From positions 1 to 10,319 of the forward strand of contig JAESUT010000148.1 of NCBI GenBank assembly GCA_016762995.1: DNA of 10,319 nt, read 5' to 3'. This document shows positions 7,223-10,319 of this stretch, piece after piece; position 1 is the first letter of the stretch, and each line of letters begins with the position of its first letter. The DNA comes from Gammaproteobacteria bacterium (GTDB lineage: Bacteria > Pseudomonadota > Gammaproteobacteria > Pseudomonadales > Pseudohongiellaceae). The position numbers and the translations under genes were made by a program. The notes under the pieces are model-generated. The model searched no databases, had not been told where the DNA came from, and saw only the letters and a program-made list of their open reading frames with translations.

Positions 7223-8614
7223 ATGAGACTACGCTTTCTCCAGTACGCTTATTTACTATCAGGCTTGGCCTCTAGCTTAATGGCTGTTTTAGCTGGATCA
7301 CTGGTGCATGCGCAGGAAGCCGTGGAGCCTGAAGAAAGCGTTCGCTCGCGATCGCCACTCCTGTATATCGATACGCCGGTCCTAGTAGAGGAAGGCCTAG
7401 ATCCCTTGATGCCCTTTATACGCCAGAGCGTGCCGCCCATCGACCCAGAGGCAGACCCGGCCTTCGGTCAGCGCGTGGATAGTATTCGGCAATACAACAA
7501 CACCGTGACAGATATTGAGCTGGATGGAGGTGCCTGGGATCGCGGTCTCATAGAGGAACTCGCGTCCTTGGGACGCTTGCAGCAACAGCAGGGCAATCAT
7601 GTCGGCGCAATTGAGACGTTGGATAGAGCCATTCATGTAAATCGAATTAATTCTGGCCTCTATACTCTTGAGCAAATCCCCGTAGTGGAACAGCTAATAC
7701 AGAGCCACATGGCGCTGGGTGATTGGGAACAGGTTGATCTGTACAACAATTATCTCTTCCATGTGCAGCAGAAAGCTTATGGTATTGATGATCCGCGCCT
7801 AATACCCGTGCTAGATCGTCTTGCAACCTGGAATATTCAGGCCTTCAAAATTGGTTATGGAAACTTGCGGGGAATTAGGCTGCGTCAGTCTCAGATAATG
7901 TTTAACGCGGCGGCACGCATGGTGGACATGCACTTTGGTAAGACCGACGAGCGTTATCTAAATTATCAAAGGAATATCGCAAATTCGGCCTATTTGGTTT
8001 CCAGAAACCCTGATTTGATGATGGAGATCAACAGGCCTGAATATAGAAACATGCAGCAGATGCTTGCACAGAAACTTAATGAGCAGCGCAGGGTGCGGCC
8101 CCCAGGCTTCCGTACTGGCGAGCAGGCTCTGCTGGAAATAGTGATGTTCTATCAAGAAAAAGGCGATGATAGCTATGCTTTAGCCGAAGCGATTACTCAC
8201 TTAGCCGATTGGTATCTTGTGTTCGAGCGGCGCCGAGGCACCTTGGAGAACTATAAGCGAGCGTGGGACATGCTTCAGGAGCTGGAGAACAGTGAACAGT
8301 TAACAGAGCGATTATTTGGCAGTGTAGCTTCACTTCCCTCATTCGTGTCATCAATAGAAACGCCTGATGCGTTCTATAGAAACAAGGACGGGACAGAGGC
8401 ATTGAATTTTGATTATGCGGATTTGACCTTTGATGTGACGGCAAACGGCTTGGCGAGGAATGTAGAAAGTATCTCGGAGGAAACGGAGGATAATCAGGCG
8501 CAACTGAGCAAATTGCGCATATCGGTTCGCTCTATGCGATTTCGGCCGCGAGTTATTAACGGCGAGCCGCAACATTCTTCTAAGAACCATTTTAGGTACC
8601 GGTATTGGTACTAA
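7223..8614 (+). CDS. Exported TPR-type protein with TonB C-terminal-like domain
   Basis: I do not recognise a named gene. The 463-residue protein begins with a signal peptide: basic MRLR, a hydrophobic core to about residue 28, and a probable cleavage site VHA-QE after Ala30. Helical pairs resembling tetratricopeptide repeats lie at about 108-143 (LASLGRLQQQQGNHVGAIETL) and 150-185 (LIQSHMALGDWEQVDLY), with another at about 318-352 (LADWYLVFERRRGTLENYKRA). Residues 398-463 read like a TonB C-terminal domain: LTFDVTANGLARNVE, a helix region SKLRISVRSM, then RFRPRVINGEP and a last strand ending YRYWY. It has no proline-rich spacer, so it is not a standard TonB; if the signal peptide is not cleaved, it could act as a membrane anchor. 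The ATG at 7223 has AAGG 11 nt upstream, a rather long spacing. It stands behind its own promoter and precedes two lipoprotein genes. A periplasmic scaffold role is inference. Confidence 0.75.
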   Translation: MRLRFLQYAYLLSGLASSLMAVLAGSLVHAQEAVEPEESVRSRSPLLYIDTPVLVEEGLDPLMPFIRQSVPPIDPEADPAFGQRVDSIRQYNNTVTDIELDGGAWDRGLIEELASLGRLQQQQGNHVGAIETLDRAIHVNRINSGLYTLEQIPVVEQLIQSHMALGDWEQVDLYNNYLFHVQQKAYGIDDPRLIPVLDRLATWNIQAFKIGYGNLRGIRLRQSQIMFNAAARMVDMHFGKTDERYLNYQRNIANSAYLVSRNPDLMMEINRPEYRNMQQMLAQKLNEQRRVRPPGFRTGEQALLEIVMFYQEKGDDSYALAEAITHLADWYLVFERRRGTLENYKRAWDMLQELENSEQLTERLFGSVASLPSFVSSIETPDAFYRNKDGTEALNFDYADLTFDVTANGLARNVESISEETEDNQAQLSKLRISVRSMRFRPRVINGEPQHSSKNHFRYRYWY

Positions 8615-8640
8615 TTGATTAAGCGAACAGGTAGCATCGA

Positions 8641-8653
8641 GCCAATAATTGGC
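8641..8653. repeat. 13-bp palindrome GCCAATAATTGGC
   Basis: The arms GCCAAT and ATTGGC are perfect complements around a single central A, 27 bp after the stop codon of the TPR-type gene. The dyad is compact, as in an operator for a dimeric regulator. As RNA it would fold into only four pairs with no T-run after it, so it does not look like a terminator. No regulator can be named. Confidence 0.35.
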
Positions 8654-8676
8654 AGAAATAGGGGGCTTACGGCGTA

Positions 8677-8707
8677 GTCGTTAAGCTTTGGTTAAGGCGC
8701 TTAAGAC
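8677..8707 (+). repeat. Tandem GTTAAG repeats overlapping a bulged inverted repeat
   Basis: GTTAAG occurs at 8680-8685 and 8691-8696 with a 5-bp gap, giving an 11-bp period, close to one helical turn. OmpR/PhoB-type response regulators bind direct repeats of this layout (for example GTAAA-N5-GTAAA for CpxR). The same stretch can also fold: GTC-g-TTAAGC (8677-8686) pairs with GCTTAAGAC (8699-8707), nine pairs with one bulged G and a 12-nt loop. Either an operator or a structure ending the upstream transcript is possible, and the sequence alone does not decide. Confidence 0.35.
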
Positions 8708-8724
8708 TATTAATAGTGGCTATT

Positions 8725-8790
8725 TTGTCGGCATTGTGAATTTTATAACTGATTAAACATGCAGTTAAAATCCCTTAAAATATAGATTAA
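8725..8790 (+). promoter_or_regulatory. AT-rich promoter region of the lipoprotein genes
   Basis: This AT-rich stretch holds two -10-like hexamers, TATAAC (8744-8749) and TATAGA (8781-8786), and a pair of exact TTAAAAT repeats at 8765-8771 and 8775-8781 with a 10-bp period. TTGTCG (8725-8730) is only 13 bp from the first hexamer, so no -35 is convincingly placed. A regulated promoter is likely here, but the exact start cannot be assigned. Confidence 0.35.
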
Positions 8791-8848
8791 AGCCATTAAC
8801 TTTCGAGTACTGGCCTAATGCCGGAATTCGAGAACAGGAACACAAAGT

Positions 8849-9970
8849 ATGGAATCCATGCAATTGAGGATATTCAAGGGCAAACAGCATTGGCCCTTAC
8901 AGCCTCTTTCACGGCTTATAGTTTTAGCGGCGCTGAGTTTTAGTTTAGTGGCATGCGAATCTAGCAGCTCGAGCTCGAGTAGCTCACCGTCCATGCCTTC
9001 TCCTCCTTCTTCAAGCTCTAGTAGTTCGCCGCCTTCAATTCCTAGCCAAAGTAGCCCCTCTTCCAGCCAGGGTACGCCCAGCCTTCCCTCTCCCCCCTCC
9101 AGCCAAAGTGGACAGCAGAGCAGTTCCCCAGGCAGTCAGTCCTCAGCGAATTCAAGTAACGCGGGCCAACAGGCTGGGCAAGAAAGCAGGGATGGTTCGA
9201 GCCCCGCGGCTCAGGGCGCCCAGCAGGGTAGTCAATCGACAGGCAGTGCAGCCGGATCTACTCCAGCAGGTACACTAGGTAATAGCCCCGGTCAGGCAGC
9301 GGGCTCTCAGGCTCGATTGCCAAGCGCTGGAGATCAGTCTGGTAGCAACGGTAGAGACGGATCTACTGGTGATCTCGATGGTGGCGCAAACCAAGCATCT
9401 GGCGGCGGATTAGGCCGCCCAAGTGGTGATTATAGTCTAGATACTCTCCCGGATGGGATATTAAGTGGAGATTCAGGCGGCCAAGGCTCTAATGGCCAGG
9501 CCAGTTCGGGAAGCGGAGATGGCACAGTGCAACCGAGTGGTAATGGCGCGATGACGGCACAGGAGCGAGGGCAAGTGTTGGATGAACGACTTCGCCGCGG
9601 TTACGAAACATTCGATGGGTTTATTCTCAGTGAGAGAGAGCGGGCGCAGGCAGAGAGTAATGCGGCTGGGTCAGCGGCTATCGGCGGTGCAGCTGGCGGC
9701 GGCGGTGGAAGCAGTTCCTCACAACCACAGACAATGCCCGAATCAGGTGCTATTCCCTCTGCAGTATTGGCGTCCACACTACCGCCTGGAGCATCTAGCT
9801 CGCCCCCTCCTGAGTTATTTCCCGCGCCTGAAGATATTCCGAATGGACGCGATGACGATGTTGTAGCGAGACAGCTTCGTGAGGCGGCTATGAGCGAGCC
9901 TGACCCACAATTGCGTGAAGCCCTCTGGCAGGAATATAGAAATTACACGGGTTTAGGTGAAGATCAATGA
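8849..9970 (+). CDS. Ser/Gly/Gln-rich lipoprotein, largely disordered
   Basis: No named family is recognised. The 373-residue protein has a type II signal peptide (basic N-terminus, hydrophobic core LIVLAALSFSLVAC) with lipobox LVAC and lipidated Cys36; Glu at +2 is compatible with transport to the outer membrane. Residues 38-100 are Ser/Pro-rich, with runs of nine (38-46) and seven (54-60) serines. Residues 100-233 are Gly/Ser/Gln/Ala-rich and probably disordered. Two charged, apparently helical islands stand out: 235-272 (TAQERGQVLDERLRRGYETF) and the C-terminus 334-366 (DDDVVARQLREAA, then PQLREALWQEYRNY). They are separated by a Gly/Pro-rich linker. The ATG at 8849 has CAGGAA 8 nt upstream; the in-frame ATG at 8858 lacks a site. 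It overlaps the next lipoprotein gene by ATGA, so the two are translationally coupled. A tether or linker role is inference. Confidence 0.8.
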   Translation: MESMQLRIFKGKQHWPLQPLSRLIVLAALSFSLVACESSSSSSSSSPSMPSPPSSSSSSSPPSIPSQSSPSSSQGTPSLPSPPSSQSGQQSSSPGSQSSANSSNAGQQAGQESRDGSSPAAQGAQQGSQSTGSAAGSTPAGTLGNSPGQAAGSQARLPSAGDQSGSNGRDGSTGDLDGGANQASGGGLGRPSGDYSLDTLPDGILSGDSGGQGSNGQASSGSGDGTVQPSGNGAMTAQERGQVLDERLRRGYETFDGFILSERERAQAESNAAGSAAIGGAAGGGGGSSSSQPQTMPESGAIPSAVLASTLPPGASSSPPPELFPAPEDIPNGRDDDVVARQLREAAMSEPDPQLREALWQEYRNYTGLGEDQ

Positions 9971-10319
9971 GAGCGATGACAGTTTTAACAGTGCAGCAGG
10001 CAAAGAAATTAGTGGGTGCAGGGCTGTTAGCGCTTCTGTTGACGGCGTGTAATTCATACACTGTTAAGACCACCAGTTACACGCCCATCATTCAAGATAG
10101 TCAGGATGTGCCTGAAGATTTACTCCTCGATGTTGGTGTCGCGGTGTTCGACCCGGGCATAGATGAAATTGATAAACGTGACGAAGAAACCACTAATCAT
10201 GAAATCCGCGTAGCCGAGTCGCGTTATGCACCCTTTCTCTTGGCGGAAACACTGCAGCGTTCGGCTAACTGGGGCATCGTGCGTTTGATGCCCAATAACG
10301 AAAGCCCAATGGATGTTGT
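9967..10319 (+). CDS. Lipoprotein of unknown function (3' end cut by window edge)
   Basis: 117 complete codons are visible. The N-terminus is a lipoprotein signal peptide: KK at 13-14, hydrophobic LVGAGLLALLLTAC with lipobox LTAC and Cys28, followed by Asn at +2. The mature part continues with a beta-type segment DLLLDVGVAVFDPGID (about 54-69), an acidic turn, and a helix-like stretch (about 82-102: HEIRVAESRYAPFLLAETL) ending near NWGIVRLMP. I cannot place it in a named family. An ATGA overlap with the preceding lipoprotein gene (9967-9970) indicates one operon and coupled translation. The start is the ATG at 9967; an in-frame ATG three codons later would also leave an intact signal peptide. 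The two lipoproteins probably act together at the outer membrane, but this is inference. Confidence 0.8.
   Translation, partial: MRAMTVLTVQQAKKLVGAGLLALLLTACNSYTVKTTSYTPIIQDSQDVPEDLLLDVGVAVFDPGIDEIDKRDEETTNHEIRVAESRYAPFLLAETLQRSANWGIVRLMPNNESPMDV

Noticed and set aside
8193..8590. Minus-strand open frames within the TPR-type gene.
   Set aside because: They are antisense to a gene with a clear signal peptide and TonB-like C-terminus, and show no domain of their own.
8596..8611. Short inverted repeat GTACC/GGTAC at the end of the TPR-type gene, considered as a terminator.
   Set aside because: It lies within the last codons, has a 5-bp stem and no T-run follows.
8957..9120. Ser-rich DNA considered as a microsatellite or phase-variable repeat.
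   Set aside because: The codons are mixed and no exact repeat unit recurs more than two or three times, so slippage-based switching is unlikely.

Overview
The window looks like chromosomal DNA of a gammaproteobacterium, probably a free-living, marine-type relative of the Cellvibrionales/Pseudomonas group. This rests on the ftsY-ftsE pair placed divergently from rsmD, followed by a YheT-type hydrolase, coaD and mutM, and on GC content that appears near 50%. The genus cannot be fixed from the sequence. I see no mobile element, tRNA, rRNA or CRISPR array, and no gene-free stretch longer than about 300 bases.

Bases 1-4874 hold housekeeping genes. On the minus strand, ftsY is followed 42 bp later by ftsE, which runs off the left edge; they encode the SRP receptor and the divisome ABC ATPase. 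Across a 133-bp divergent spacer, the plus strand carries rsmD, an alpha/beta hydrolase of the YheT family only 2 bp downstream, and then coaD. mutM lies on the minus strand, tail to tail with coaD with 8 bp between their stop codons, and starts at a TTG.

Bases 4954-6960 encode a complete HyuA-type subunit of the hydantoinase/oxoprolinase/acetone carboxylase family. It is read divergently from mutM behind a perfect TATAAT box. No HyuB partner is visible next to it. A bulged hairpin follows its stop codon.

Bases 7100-10319 are the least familiar part. They encode three consecutive exported proteins on the plus strand. The first is a secreted tetratricopeptide-type protein whose last 70 residues look like a TonB C-terminal domain. 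The second is a serine/glycine-rich lipoprotein that appears largely disordered. The third is another lipoprotein that overlaps the second by ATGA and runs off the right edge. The lipoprotein pair sits behind a 234-bp spacer with tandem GTTAAG repeats, a bulged hairpin, a 13-bp palindrome and AT-rich promoter-like sequence. Together these three genes are the best candidate in the window for an undescribed cell-envelope system; their joint function is inference.
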